Shown: piece after piece, positions 27,643-36,945 of the stretch
Layout: the number at the start of each line of letters is the position of its first letter
Position numbering within the stretch: position 1 is the first letter of the stretch
NCBI GenBank assembly: GCA_044235645.1
Contig: JBIIHQ010000012.1
Location: 1 to 64,000 of the forward strand
Direction: 5' to 3'
Source of the DNA: OMIW01 sp044235645
Lineage (GTDB): Bacteria; Bdellovibrionota_C; UBA2361; OMIW01
Length of the DNA stretch: 64,000 nucleotides
Translations under genes and position numbers: made by a program
Notes under the pieces: model-generated
Told to the model about the DNA's origin: nothing
What the model saw: the letters and a program-made list of their open reading frames with translations, nothing else
Database searches by the model: none

Positions 27643-29265
27643 ATGCGACAACGAATTTCTCACCTAGCTTCCGCTTTTCTGTCCACTGTTCCTGTGCCAG
27701 CCCTCGTTTCAACTCCACTGGGGGAAATTGTCTATCGCAATCAATCGTGGTTGACAGCTTTTCCTGTCCCGTCTGAGTCGGCAGGTGCGGAGGCGCTCCC
27801 TTTACTCCAGGCTCACCTGTCAGTGCTCGGAATGACGGCAGATAAGGTCGATTCGTGGATTATGCAATCCCTTGAGTCCGAGCAAACATTAAATCATCCC
27901 GGAGTGCTGTCGGTTCTCCCCCTTGATAATCATCCTTATACTCTCTCGTTTAGTTCCCATAAACTTGATGGCGTTGTTGTCCTCCTTGTTATCGGGATAC
28001 CTCAGGAGATTGAATCTTCATTACCGTCCTTTTGTTCCACCGTTACGGAAATGCCGGAATCCGGCGCACAGGGCTCCCCTGTGGCTCGCCACCGCGCTGA
28101 ACTCGAGCGATTACGAGAGGCGCTCCAATCCGCGTCAAGTGTTGGTATTCAGCTGATGCGAGGATTGGGCCATGAGTATCGAACCCCCCTCAGTAGCATT
28201 CTCGGTTTACTCGAAATCGCGCTGATGAAGGAAGAGAGGGACGAAGTGCGCCAGATTCTCCTTCAGGCTCAAGGTAGCGCACAAGACCTTCTCACTATCG
28301 TGACTGATGTGATTGACTTCGCGAATATCGATACGGGAGCCATCGTTGTATCTCAACAATCCTTCAGCCTGAAGAATATAATAGACCGTATTCTCGCGCT
28401 TGTTGCTCGCAAATCAGCCGAGAAAAAGCTTCAAATTGCCTCGAAAGTTGCCGAGGGTCTTCCTTCTCAGGTGATAGCCGACGAACAAAGGATTGGTCAG
28501 ATCTTGCTCAACACCATGCTTTTCATCCTCGAGCATGCGACCCCTCGTGGAGGTATTGCACTTTACATCGATGAATCTAGTGATGCCGTTACCGGCCAAG
28601 ATGGCAGCATCACCGTTCGGGTATCAATCGCTTACTGGGATGACACTACGGCAGAAGGGGACGTAAAGCGTCTATTCTCAACTCTCTCTAACAATTCAGA
28701 CCCAATTTCATCATCTCGGGCACTCTCTCGGCTTCGCCTTTCTCTCGTAGGACGGCTCTTAGATCAGCTCGGTGGAAGCGTTGAGGTTCGTCACCTTCCC
28801 CGCTGCGGAGTACGTATCGAGATGTTGATACCTGTAGGAGTGAATGAGGTGCCTCAGGGAAAAGACACACACGTTGCTCACCAATGGTCGGGTAAGGTAC
28901 TGGTCGCAGAGGATAATCCGATTAATGCCCGAGTTGTGACATTGATGCTTGAAAACCTCGGGGTACGCTTCGTGCTGGTGAGGAACGGAACAGAGGCGAT
29001 TCGGGCTTACGAGGAGGATGAAGAGGGATTTGACCTCGTTCTGATGGATTGTCAGATGCCGGAGCTCGATGGATTTGAGGCGACGCGCGCTATTCGGTTA
29101 ATGGAAGGGGATACTAAAAAGAGAACTCCTATCATCGCGATGACCGCATACGCCCTGCCCGGCGACCGAGATGCGTGTCTCGCTGCTGGTATGGATGGCT
29201 ATCTCGCCAAGCCCCTCTCATCGATACAACTCGCCACTACTCTGGAGGCGTTCAACCGAGGATAG
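27643..29265 (+). CDS. Hybrid histidine kinase-like protein with degenerate ATPase domain and intact receiver
   Basis: 540 residues from the ATG at 27643 (AAGGA just upstream); the frame extends to a TTG at 27532. A PAS-like region covers about 18-118. The HisKA H-box is LGHEYRTPLSSILG (His177). The HATPase region begins normally (ADEQRIGQILLN) but the Asn of the N-box is replaced (MLFILEHATPRGG) and the G1 DxGxG motif is absent (SIAYWDDTTAEGD). The C-terminal receiver is complete: VAEDN, LMDCQMPELDG (Asp469), MTAYA and YLAKPLS. It probably cannot bind ATP normally and may relay phosphate from another kinase, perhaps CheA, whose operon faces it. No transmembrane segment is seen. Confidence 0.82.
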   Translation: MRQRISHLASAFLSTVPVPALVSTPLGEIVYRNQSWLTAFPVPSESAGAEALPLLQAHLSVLGMTADKVDSWIMQSLESEQTLNHPGVLSVLPLDNHPYTLSFSSHKLDGVVVLLVIGIPQEIESSLPSFCSTVTEMPESGAQGSPVARHRAELERLREALQSASSVGIQLMRGLGHEYRTPLSSILGLLEIALMKEERDEVRQILLQAQGSAQDLLTIVTDVIDFANIDTGAIVVSQQSFSLKNIIDRILALVARKSAEKKLQIASKVAEGLPSQVIADEQRIGQILLNTMLFILEHATPRGGIALYIDESSDAVTGQDGSITVRVSIAYWDDTTAEGDVKRLFSTLSNNSDPISSSRALSRLRLSLVGRLLDQLGGSVEVRHLPRCGVRIEMLIPVGVNEVPQGKDTHVAHQWSGKVLVAEDNPINARVVTLMLENLGVRFVLVRNGTEAIRAYEEDEEGFDLVLMDCQMPELDGFEATRAIRLMEGDTKKRTPIIAMTAYALPGDRDACLAAGMDGYLAKPLSSIQLATTLEAFNRG

Positions 29266-29320
29266 CTAGATTACCGGTCACCCCGTATCCCACCCAACGA
29301 ATCATGATTTGCGTCTTCCC

Positions 29321-30349
29321 TCACTCACTCTGAGCAGCTTTCATTACCGCAGCCGGAATATCCTGAAGCGCAAGTACAGAACTAACCCCGCCCATCTCTA
29401 CTGCAGCCCTCGGCATCCCATAGACCGCGCAGGTGGCCTCGTTCTGGGCCACCGTGAAACTTCCCTGATGTTTCATCTGCACCATTCCCTTCGCACCGTC
29501 ACTGCCCATCCCAGTCAGAATCACCCCTACCGCATTCTTTCCGGCATATTCGGCCCCGGACTGAAATAGCACATCAACCGAAGGGCGGTGATGTCCGACA
29601 AGAGGACCGTCCTTTACCTCTACCAGGTACCGAGCACCTGAGCGCTTCAATGTCGTATGCTTATTGCCGGGCGCGATAAGCACGGTGCCGGGGGATACAG
29701 AATCGCCATCCTGGGCTTCCCGAACTGAAATTGCACAGATTGAGTTAAGTCGATCTGCGAATGCTTTGGTGAATCCCGCGGGCATATGTTGGACTATCAC
29801 GGTACCAGGGCCGTTTACCGGCCAATGAGGCAGTATAGCCTCGACCGCAGAGGTCCCTCCTGTTGATGCACCTATAAGAACTATCTTATTGGTAGTTGCC
29901 GCAAGAGCTCGCCCAGAACGAGCTGGCACGGCAACCATCGCCGGACGCATCAGGTCCATACGGATCCGTGATGCCGCTTTGATCTTTTGACGGAGCTCAA
30001 TCGACATATCCCCAACCGAATACGCCTCACCCGGTTTACAAAGCACCTCAACTGCTCCTGCCTGCATGGCCTCAACCGCAAGCTCTGACCCTCTCTTTGC
30101 AAGCGATGAAACGATCACCACGGGAAGCGGGTGATGTTGCATCAATTTGCGGAGAAAGGTAATACCATCCATGCGAGGCATCTCGATATCCAGGGTCAGC
30201 ACGTCAGGCTTCAACTGGACAATTTGCTCTCGGGCGACGTAGGGGTCAGGAGCAGTCCCCACAACCGTAATCAACGGGTCTTTAGAAAGTTCCTTTTCGA
30301 GTGTTTGGCGGACTACGGCTGAATCATCCACAATAAGAACGCGAATCAT
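29321..30349 (-). CDS. cheB: Chemotaxis protein-glutamate methylesterase/glutaminase
   Basis: 342 residues. Receiver domain with VDDS (Asp8, Asp9), LTLDIEMPRMDG (Asp54), VSSL and LCKPG, a linker, then the esterase domain with the catalytic Ser in IGASTGGTSAVE, VIVQHMPAGFTKAFADRLN, and the Asp in LTGMGSDGAKGM. It removes receptor methyl groups when phosphorylated by CheA. Start overlaps the cheR stop as ATGA. It is the last gene of cheA-cheR-cheB. Confidence 0.97.
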   Translation of the reverse strand: MIRVLIVDDSAVVRQTLEKELSKDPLITVVGTAPDPYVAREQIVQLKPDVLTLDIEMPRMDGITFLRKLMQHHPLPVVIVSSLAKRGSELAVEAMQAGAVEVLCKPGEAYSVGDMSIELRQKIKAASRIRMDLMRPAMVAVPARSGRALAATTNKIVLIGASTGGTSAVEAILPHWPVNGPGTVIVQHMPAGFTKAFADRLNSICAISVREAQDGDSVSPGTVLIAPGNKHTTLKRSGARYLVEVKDGPLVGHHRPSVDVLFQSGAEYAGKNAVGVILTGMGSDGAKGMVQMKHQGSFTVAQNEATCAVYGMPRAAVEMGGVSSVLALQDIPAAVMKAAQSE

Positions 30350-31161
30350 TTGGCCACCTTACCTTTTTTGAAGACCGAGGTATCCACTTTTGTAAGATAA
30401 TGATTTACCCCGAGTAAACTTTCCGTCACTCCGATAACCAATAGACCTCCTGGATTGAGAAGTCTCGACATTTCATCAACGATCTGTTGCCGTGTCGGAA
30501 GGTCGAAATAGATCATGACGTTTCGCAGAAATATGACATCGATTCCACCCTGAAGCCTGTATGGAAACCGAGTAAGGTTGAAACGTTTAAAGAGAACGTT
30601 TGATCGAACATTCCCACGCACCCTCCAAAACTCTCCCTCAGGTAAATGGAGGGCTTCCATGTATTTAAGCTTCAATATATTCGGGACAGGTTTTACCGTT
30701 TCAGCGGGATAGATGCCCTGTATTGCAACCTGAAGAGCACGGGTCGAGATATCGGTTCCCAATATTCGCAGGGTATTTGAAATTGGATCGGTGCATTCAA
30801 GGGATTCAAAGCACAAGGTATACGGTTCTTCTCCTGTGGAGGCTGCCGCGCACCATATTTTAATCTCTCTCTGACCCGCTCGCCGAATTTCGTTGAGGTG
30901 ATTACGAAGAGTTTCGAACTGTTTGGGTTCCCGATAAAAATAGGTCGTATTCGTTGAAATAGCATCAATAAGTTTTGTGAGTTCACCTCCGCTTGAATCA
31001 TCGAGAATGACTTGAAGATATTGCCCAGGGTCCGCGAGCTGGAGTTCGATCATCCTCGACTGTATTCGGGATAACAGAAGCGTTTGCTTGTCATCCGTGA
31101 GTACAATCCCACTCTCGCGATATATGATCCTCCGAAGGTGTTCGAATACGGCAAGATCCAT
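30346..31161 (-). CDS. cheR: Chemotaxis receptor methyltransferase
   Basis: 271 residues. N-terminal helical domain, then the SAM-binding site in IKIWCAAASTGEEPYTLCF and IFLRNVMIYFD, with LVIGVTESLLG at the end. It methylates receptor glutamates to raise CheA activity. It begins 40 bases after cheA and overlaps cheB. No C-terminal TPR extension. Confidence 0.97.
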   Translation of the reverse strand: MDLAVFEHLRRIIYRESGIVLTDDKQTLLLSRIQSRMIELQLADPGQYLQVILDDSSGGELTKLIDAISTNTTYFYREPKQFETLRNHLNEIRRAGQREIKIWCAAASTGEEPYTLCFESLECTDPISNTLRILGTDISTRALQVAIQGIYPAETVKPVPNILKLKYMEALHLPEGEFWRVRGNVRSNVLFKRFNLTRFPYRLQGGIDVIFLRNVMIYFDLPTRQQIVDEMSRLLNPGGLLVIGVTESLLGVNHYLTKVDTSVFKKGKVAK

Positions 31162-31200
31162 TCTAAGCCCAATTACCCCATCTAATCTGGGAATTATCTA

Positions 31201-34068
31201 TCAATGCAAAACAACTGGCCCATTTCCGTCAGATTGGTATTCTCTGCTTCTATCGACATGCGTGTAGGATTCTTGGGCCAACCGAACGAGTGACTTGACA
31301 TCGAGAATAAGCACCACATTACCCTGAGGCATGATAGCTCCACCCGATACTCCCTTGACCTCTTCGAACACCTCGCCCAGGCTCTTGATAACCGTCGAAC
31401 ACTCGCCTTCAATCGTATCTACGAGAAACGCGAATTGATCTCCATTCTCCTCAAGCACTACTATCGACGCTCGCTCTGGATCCTCTATCGCTCCATCAAT
31501 GCTGTAGACCTCGGAAAGGCGGAAGAGAGGCAGATATTTTCCCCGAAAGAAGAAGGTTTCCGCACTATCCATCGCACGCGAAATCATTCCTCGACGCGGG
31601 CGAAGGAATTCAACTATCGAGAGGCTAGGAATAATAAAGTTTTCCGCCCCTACTGAGATCTGAATTCCCTCTATTATCGCTAAGGTGAGCGGAAGCTCGA
31701 TAATGAAAGCAGCCCCATTACCGACACTGGACTGAATGTGAATCCTCCCTCGAAGGTCTTCAACGTTTCGACGGACCACATCCATACCAACGCCTCGCCC
31801 CGACAGATCCGTTACCTGAGCCGCCGTTGAAAAGCCAGGCGCAAAGATAAGCTGAAATGCCTCGTCGTTTGAAATCCTCTTTCCATCCTCGATAATCCCC
31901 TTATCGATTGCCTTCGCTATCAATTTTGCCGGATCAAGCCCACGTCCATCATCCTGAATCTTTATGTGAACATTGCCTCCGGAATGATATGCGGACAGTT
32001 TTATCGTTCCTTTGCGGGGTTTACCTGCCAAATCGCGCTCATCATTTGGCTCAATACCGTGATCGAGAGAATTGCGCACCATGTGCATAAGGGGATCCGC
32101 GAGCCGATCGATGAGGTTTCTATCGAGCTCGGTATCCTCACCCTCCATCTGAAACACGATATCTTTCCCGAGCCGTTTGCTCGTATCCCAGACCAGACGC
32201 TGCATCTTTTGAAAAAGTCCCCGGATTGGGTCAAGGCGCATCGATATCCCGACATCCTGCAGTTCTTTGGAGAACTTTTCGACACGATGAGCCGCATCCA
32301 TCACATCTTTATGATCGGACATATGAAGTTTGCAGAACCTGACAAGAACCGATGAAAAGACCACCATTTCACCGATGAGGTCAATGAGGTTATCAAGTCG
32401 TTCGGTATCTACTTTGACGAACTTCTTCGAAGCCTCCGCTGCTTCGTTCGCGATCTTCTTTGCAAGCTGCTGGCCCCTCTTCGGCTCAGCCGCTAGCTTC
32501 TTAGATCCCTTATCTGCAGGTGCAGGGGGCGGTGCCACTTTTTTCTCGCGCACTTTTCCTGGAAACGCCGATCGATGCGAGGCCTGTAGAGCATCTTGGC
32601 CTGTGGCGCGCTCTGGTTGAGTCCTCTGCTCTTGCCGAGGTTCCGCTTGCTCACGTTCACTCACATCACCGTCATCTTCGGATGATTCCGACTCGTCCTC
32701 CAACTCTTCATTCTCACTCAAGTTCGATACCGGGGCCACTGGCTTAGCCCCTATCGCATCTCGATTGATTGGCCCTCCTTTATCAAATGCTCGGATAAGC
32801 TGGAGAAGACGGAGAGAGTCATCGGATCGCTTAACCAGTGCCCCAGAGGCCGATGCATCCCGGTATCTTTTGAGGGCGTCCTTTTGACAATCGAGATAGA
32901 AGAGACAAAGCTGCTCGAGTCGGTAGTCCATCGGTCGGTGACCATCGCGTACTTCATGCAGCATATCCTCCAAGAGATGAGAACATTTCTTCATCTCTTG
33001 GAGATTAAAATACGCAGAGCCTCCCTTTATCGAATGGATTCCCCGAAAAATAGTGTCGATTGCATCTTTCGCGTACTGGCCCTCTGCTTCAAGAATGACC
33101 TGCTCAATCGCGTTGATATGCTCTTCGCACTCTGTGCCGAATTCCTGTAAGATGTCGAGGTCCCCCTCTATGGCGTAGTGGGGCGCTATATCGCCGAGGT
33201 CCTCTAGAACCTCGGGGCCCTCCTCCTCCGGCGTTGGTTCGGAGCTTGTTTCTTCACGATCCTCTGGCTGCTGCACCTCCTCTGTGCTCATCTCCATCTG
33301 AGGTTCAGGGCTGACCGAAGCTGGACTTGAAACTCCCCCGTTCAGAAGTTGGTCGAGGAAGTCTTGAGGAAGAAGATCCACGAATGGAGATGATTCGTCC
33401 ACCTGAATCGCAAGTGGCTCGAAATCTCCGATAGGAGAGCTGACATCCTCAGTCTCTGTGTTCGGCTCACTGAGCGAGGTTCCATCTTCTCGAGATAAGC
33501 CCCCCGGACCATCATCTGCGGCTGACGATTGCTCACTTGATGCGAGACTTGGCGACCCACTGCCCCCTTGATCGACTCCCAAAAATCGCCGAACCTGATT
33601 TAGATAAGTGGGTTCACCCGCGGAATCGATCAACCGTTTAATCTCTCCCTCTCCCGGACGACCGCCTGCAAGCGAAGCAAGTTCCTTCAATTGTTCGGCG
33701 ATGAGAACGCACCCGATACTGTCTCCCTCATGCGTCATGTCAACGAGAAGCTGAAGCTCCTGAATCTTCTCCGGAGGAATGCCCTCAAGAAGGTTCTGCT
33801 GCGTCACCTGAGGTCGCTCCTCTTGACTGCTCACCTCCTGAGGAGAGCCCTGATAGTCTGCGATGAACTTTCGAATTCGAGGTATGAAATCGGGAGACTG
33901 ACTTAAACGAACAATATCCAAGAGGGTTTGCTCTATCGGGTCTCCTTTCGCCAAGGCGATAAGATCAATCACCAACTCTTCGAGGAGGGATACACCAACC
34001 GTATCGCCTTCATATGTCATCTCCACCATCAGCTGGAGTTCGGATACTTTGTCAGATAGTAGTGCCAT
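31201..34068 (-). CDS. cheA: Chemotaxis histidine kinase CheA with a tandem N-terminal repeat domain
   Basis: 955 residues, long for CheA (about 650). Residues 10-74 and 104-168 are two ungapped copies of a helical unit (24 of 65 identical; shared MT-x-EGD core) that I do not recognise. The Hpt domain follows at about 302-405 with phosphorylated His345 (RGIHSIKGGSAYF). An acidic linker at 445-545 has no clear P2 domain. Then come P3 dimerisation (about 548-615), the ATPase with HMVRNSLDHGIEP (about 662-674), DDGRGLD (706) and GRGVGMDVV (758), and a CheW-like P5 to about 935. It phosphorylates CheY and CheB. The ribosome site before ATG is weak. Confidence 0.95.
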   Translation of the reverse strand: MALLSDKVSELQLMVEMTYEGDTVGVSLLEELVIDLIALAKGDPIEQTLLDIVRLSQSPDFIPRIRKFIADYQGSPQEVSSQEERPQVTQQNLLEGIPPEKIQELQLLVDMTHEGDSIGCVLIAEQLKELASLAGGRPGEGEIKRLIDSAGEPTYLNQVRRFLGVDQGGSGSPSLASSEQSSAADDGPGGLSREDGTSLSEPNTETEDVSSPIGDFEPLAIQVDESSPFVDLLPQDFLDQLLNGGVSSPASVSPEPQMEMSTEEVQQPEDREETSSEPTPEEEGPEVLEDLGDIAPHYAIEGDLDILQEFGTECEEHINAIEQVILEAEGQYAKDAIDTIFRGIHSIKGGSAYFNLQEMKKCSHLLEDMLHEVRDGHRPMDYRLEQLCLFYLDCQKDALKRYRDASASGALVKRSDDSLRLLQLIRAFDKGGPINRDAIGAKPVAPVSNLSENEELEDESESSEDDGDVSEREQAEPRQEQRTQPERATGQDALQASHRSAFPGKVREKKVAPPPAPADKGSKKLAAEPKRGQQLAKKIANEAAEASKKFVKVDTERLDNLIDLIGEMVVFSSVLVRFCKLHMSDHKDVMDAAHRVEKFSKELQDVGISMRLDPIRGLFQKMQRLVWDTSKRLGKDIVFQMEGEDTELDRNLIDRLADPLMHMVRNSLDHGIEPNDERDLAGKPRKGTIKLSAYHSGGNVHIKIQDDGRGLDPAKLIAKAIDKGIIEDGKRISNDEAFQLIFAPGFSTAAQVTDLSGRGVGMDVVRRNVEDLRGRIHIQSSVGNGAAFIIELPLTLAIIEGIQISVGAENFIIPSLSIVEFLRPRRGMISRAMDSAETFFFRGKYLPLFRLSEVYSIDGAIEDPERASIVVLEENGDQFAFLVDTIEGECSTVIKSLGEVFEEVKGVSGGAIMPQGNVVLILDVKSLVRLAQESYTHVDRSREYQSDGNGPVVLH

Positions 34069-34139
34069 AATCCGTCACTATTATTATCTTCGCCTGACCG
34101 GACAACCCCCCGGACTATCCCCTCGCGATCTCCGTCAAC

Positions 34140-34170
34140 CCTCATCGTCCGACAACTTTTTTCGATGAGG
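34140..34170. repeat. 8-bp inverted repeat in the cheA upstream region
   Basis: CCTCATCG, 15 bases ending in six T, CGATGAGG. It lies about 75 bases before the cheA start codon, so it may be an operator or a leader hairpin. Confidence 0.4.
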
Positions 34171-34508
34171 TGGCGATAACCCAACTTCAGGTAAAACTGG
34201 GTATATTTCCTCGACGGGATTGATACTCAGTCTCGCTGCCTACCAACCAATGCGGACAGCACGTTCGAGAGAACAATGGCCGTAAGGTCGGATCTCACCC
34301 GAAATTTCTTAAGTAAATTCTCGAATCGGGATTTCTGCCTGGAAGATTTCACGGGCCGCTCGCCTTGATCGCTGAGGATAAGCTCTATAGTCGCCCCCGA
34401 AGGGATATGTTTATAACCCCTTTACACAAATCCTGAGAGAAAAACGATGATTGTTCAATTCGGATCTATTGAAAGACTTGTCTCTTGGAAAAATGAAGTT
34501 CTTCGCTC

Positions 34509-34536
34509 TCAAGTTCGGATCGGATGTGGCCGATAC
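34509..34536 (+). promoter_or_regulatory. Putative sigma-28 promoter for the chemoreceptor
   Basis: TCAAGTTC, 12 bases, GCCGATAC: 6 of 8 and 7 of 8 against the FliA boxes. A second, weaker candidate is CAAAGTTT-N11-GCCCATTT at 34602-34628 (7 of 8 and 5 of 8), which would give a shorter leader before the ATG at 34702. Confidence 0.55.
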
Positions 34537-34701
34537 CTGCCCCATGGTTCAGCGCGTTCGCGCCGGAAGCGGCATGATCGGACTTTGGTGAATCTTGTTT
34601 TCAAAGTTTGATGTCAAGGTGCCCATTTGAAGGAATTGGTGGGCGGGCGGTGGCTTGGGTGGCTATTCGAAATTACGATCGATTCAGGAGAGACGAAAAC
34701 C

Positions 34702-36738
34702 ATGAGAAGTCTGACGATTAAACAGTCATTGACCGGAGCATTTCTTGCGGTCGGTCTCATACCAGCGCTTGTTATCGGCGGCGTGAATTACTTTGCTCTT
34801 GATAAGATAGCTGGTAATCTACGGGACTCGACAAAAGTTCACGCCGTTAATGTCGCGGATAAAATCGATAGAAACTTGTTCGAGCGATACGGTGATGTCC
34901 AGGCGTTTGGCATTAATCCTGCGGTCCAGGACAGAACAAACTGGTACCGCGTCGGCGCAGAACAAAACGCGATAGTAGCGGCAATGAATCAGTATGTCGC
35001 TCTCTATGGAATCTACCCGGTGATGATTCTGGTAGATACCAGTGGGAAGGTGATAGCAGTCAACGACAAAACGCTCAGTGGAGATTCCATCAGTACAAGT
35101 GGGATCTATAAACGTGAATACAGTGGCGCTTCCTGGTTCAGAGATGCCATCGATGGTCGATTTTACACGGCCGACCAAGCTGGTTCTCTTTCAGGAACGG
35201 TCGTTGAGGATCTGGTGATTAGTCCAGAGGTCACGTCTGCCTATGCTGGTCATTCCGGACGGGTGATGGGTTTTACCGCCCCCGTCAAGGATGCGGTAAC
35301 CGGGGAGACCATCGCAGTTTGGCATAACCTCGCTGACATGAGTTTAGTCTCCGAAATCGCGGGACAGTTCCTCAAGGAAGTTCAGGCAAATACAGGGATG
35401 GAGTCAACAGCGGTCGCCGTCGTGAATTCGAAGGGTGAGACGATTGTCGCTCATAATCTTGAGCAAGGGCACGGGAAAGATCCTGAGCCCTCCAAAGTAA
35501 ACGCTCCTGCCCGTCTTTTCGACGAGGGCAAGTTGACTCGTCAGCTGAGCCGAGGGGCGGATCCGCTTTCGGAGGTTCTCGATAACGGTCGGGCGGTCGC
35601 AGCGTATCATTTCCGAGGGGCACTCGGTTTTAAGGGCATGCCATGGACCGTGGCAGTTTCAGTCGACGACACTGAAATTACCTCAGCGGCCTCGGAGGCC
35701 GTCTGGTGGGGAGCAGTAGTCTCGACGGTCCTCGCGCTCGTGCTTACGGGGCTGATCTGGTGGGTCCTCAAGGCATTGGTGTCACCTATCGAGCGCGCGG
35801 TCGTCGACCTTCACACCGGTTCGGGTGAACTTCGAAATGCAGCAGGTCAGGTATCGACCAGCTCCATCTCACTCGCTCAGGGAGCCACCGAGCAGGCTGC
35901 ATCTTTGCAGTCATCCTCTCAGTCGCTCGAGGAGATCTCGGCCCTGTCGCGTCAGAATACAGACAGTTCTCAGCAGGCGTTCGCTCTTTCGGACGCGGCC
36001 CGCGAGGCGTCGGAATCGAGCGTGAAATCGACCGATAGTTTGATGACTGCGATGCATTCGATTCGGCAAGCTGCTGACGAGACTGCGCAGATCATCAAGA
36101 TTATTGATGAGATCGCATTCCAGACGAACTTGCTAGCGCTCAACGCCGCGGTCGAAGCCGCGCGAGCAGGTGATGCAGGGAAAGGTTTCGCGGTGGTCGC
36201 TGAAGAGGTGCGAAACCTCGCTCAACGCAGTGCGAATGCAGCTCGCGAGACCGGGGATAAGATTCGTCACTCCAAGCAGCTTGCCCAGGAAGGGGTGGAT
36301 GTTGCGGAAGAGGTGGCGCGTGCGCTCGACAACATTCGCCAGAAGGTTGTCCAATCCGCTTCCCTCGTCAAGGAGATCGCAGCGGCTAGCCGGGAGCAGT
36401 CGGCGGGCATCAATCAGGTCAACGGCGCGATTGGGGAGCTAACAACGGTGACAGCTCGTGCGACGGCGGTATCTCAACAAACGAGCTCCGCGGCCGAGGA
36501 GTTGACCGCTCAAGCATCCGCATTCGACCAGATTATCGCGAGACTCATGGAGATTGTGGGATACCGTGGCGGTCGGTCTCGAGGACACCATTCCCATCGT
36601 CATGACGTTGGGCAGGGGGACGTTTTCATTAAGAAAGCCGCTCCCATAACAGTCGCGACGTCAGCAGCGGTGATGCCGAAAGATTCTCACGCATCTTCGG
36701 TGATCCCGTTCGATGACGACAACTTTGCCGGGTTCTAG
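34702..36738 (+). CDS. Methyl-accepting chemotaxis protein with periplasmic cache sensor
   Basis: 678 residues from ATG at 34702 with AGGAGAG upstream; the TTG at 34627 is not needed. TM1 is residues 12-32, the cache-type sensor 45-325 (IDRNLFERYGDVQAF at its first helix), TM2 333-357. HAMP is short or absent: TM2 is followed almost at once by the coiled coil. The signalling tip is EIAFQTNLLALNAAVEAARAGDAGKGFAVVAEEVRNLAQRS. The C terminus is His/Arg-rich and ends DDDNFAGF, with no NWETF docking pentapeptide. It controls CheA through CheW. It shares its first sensor helix with the cache-CheW protein at 335. Confidence 0.95.
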   Translation: MRSLTIKQSLTGAFLAVGLIPALVIGGVNYFALDKIAGNLRDSTKVHAVNVADKIDRNLFERYGDVQAFGINPAVQDRTNWYRVGAEQNAIVAAMNQYVALYGIYPVMILVDTSGKVIAVNDKTLSGDSISTSGIYKREYSGASWFRDAIDGRFYTADQAGSLSGTVVEDLVISPEVTSAYAGHSGRVMGFTAPVKDAVTGETIAVWHNLADMSLVSEIAGQFLKEVQANTGMESTAVAVVNSKGETIVAHNLEQGHGKDPEPSKVNAPARLFDEGKLTRQLSRGADPLSEVLDNGRAVAAYHFRGALGFKGMPWTVAVSVDDTEITSAASEAVWWGAVVSTVLALVLTGLIWWVLKALVSPIERAVVDLHTGSGELRNAAGQVSTSSISLAQGATEQAASLQSSSQSLEEISALSRQNTDSSQQAFALSDAAREASESSVKSTDSLMTAMHSIRQAADETAQIIKIIDEIAFQTNLLALNAAVEAARAGDAGKGFAVVAEEVRNLAQRSANAARETGDKIRHSKQLAQEGVDVAEEVARALDNIRQKVVQSASLVKEIAAASREQSAGINQVNGAIGELTTVTARATAVSQQTSSAAEELTAQASAFDQIIARLMEIVGYRGGRSRGHHSHRHDVGQGDVFIKKAAPITVATSAAVMPKDSHASSVIPFDDDNFAGF

Positions 36739-36945
36739 TGTCAGTATTTGAAGAGGTGACGGTTGGGACCTCTCCGAATCGGGGGCCGCCATCACCTCCT
36801 CGGCAACAGCCAAAAGAGGTACGGTTTTGTAGAGGGAGGGGGGGCAGGTTTTAAAGCTTCGTCGAGCCAACATGGGCTTTCTGATTCTTCGTGAACAGCT
36901 CCGTACCGATGAAGAGAGTGTGCAGCAGGAAGGGAGATAAGGGGT

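Larger units (their letters stand above)
34069..34701. other. Divergent regulatory region between cheA and the chemoreceptor gene
   Basis: No credible gene in 633 bases. An inverted repeat CCTCATCG/CGATGAGG with a T-rich 15-base loop sits at 34140-34170, upstream of cheA. Two sigma-28-like candidates for the receptor lie at 34509-34536 and 34602-34628. The cheA promoter is not clear to me. Confidence 0.6.

Noticed and set aside
36755..36800. GAGGTGA...TCACCTC inverted repeat between the receptor gene and cheW
   Set aside because: Long, GC-rich and without a U-run; not convincing as a terminator, and cheW may be read through.
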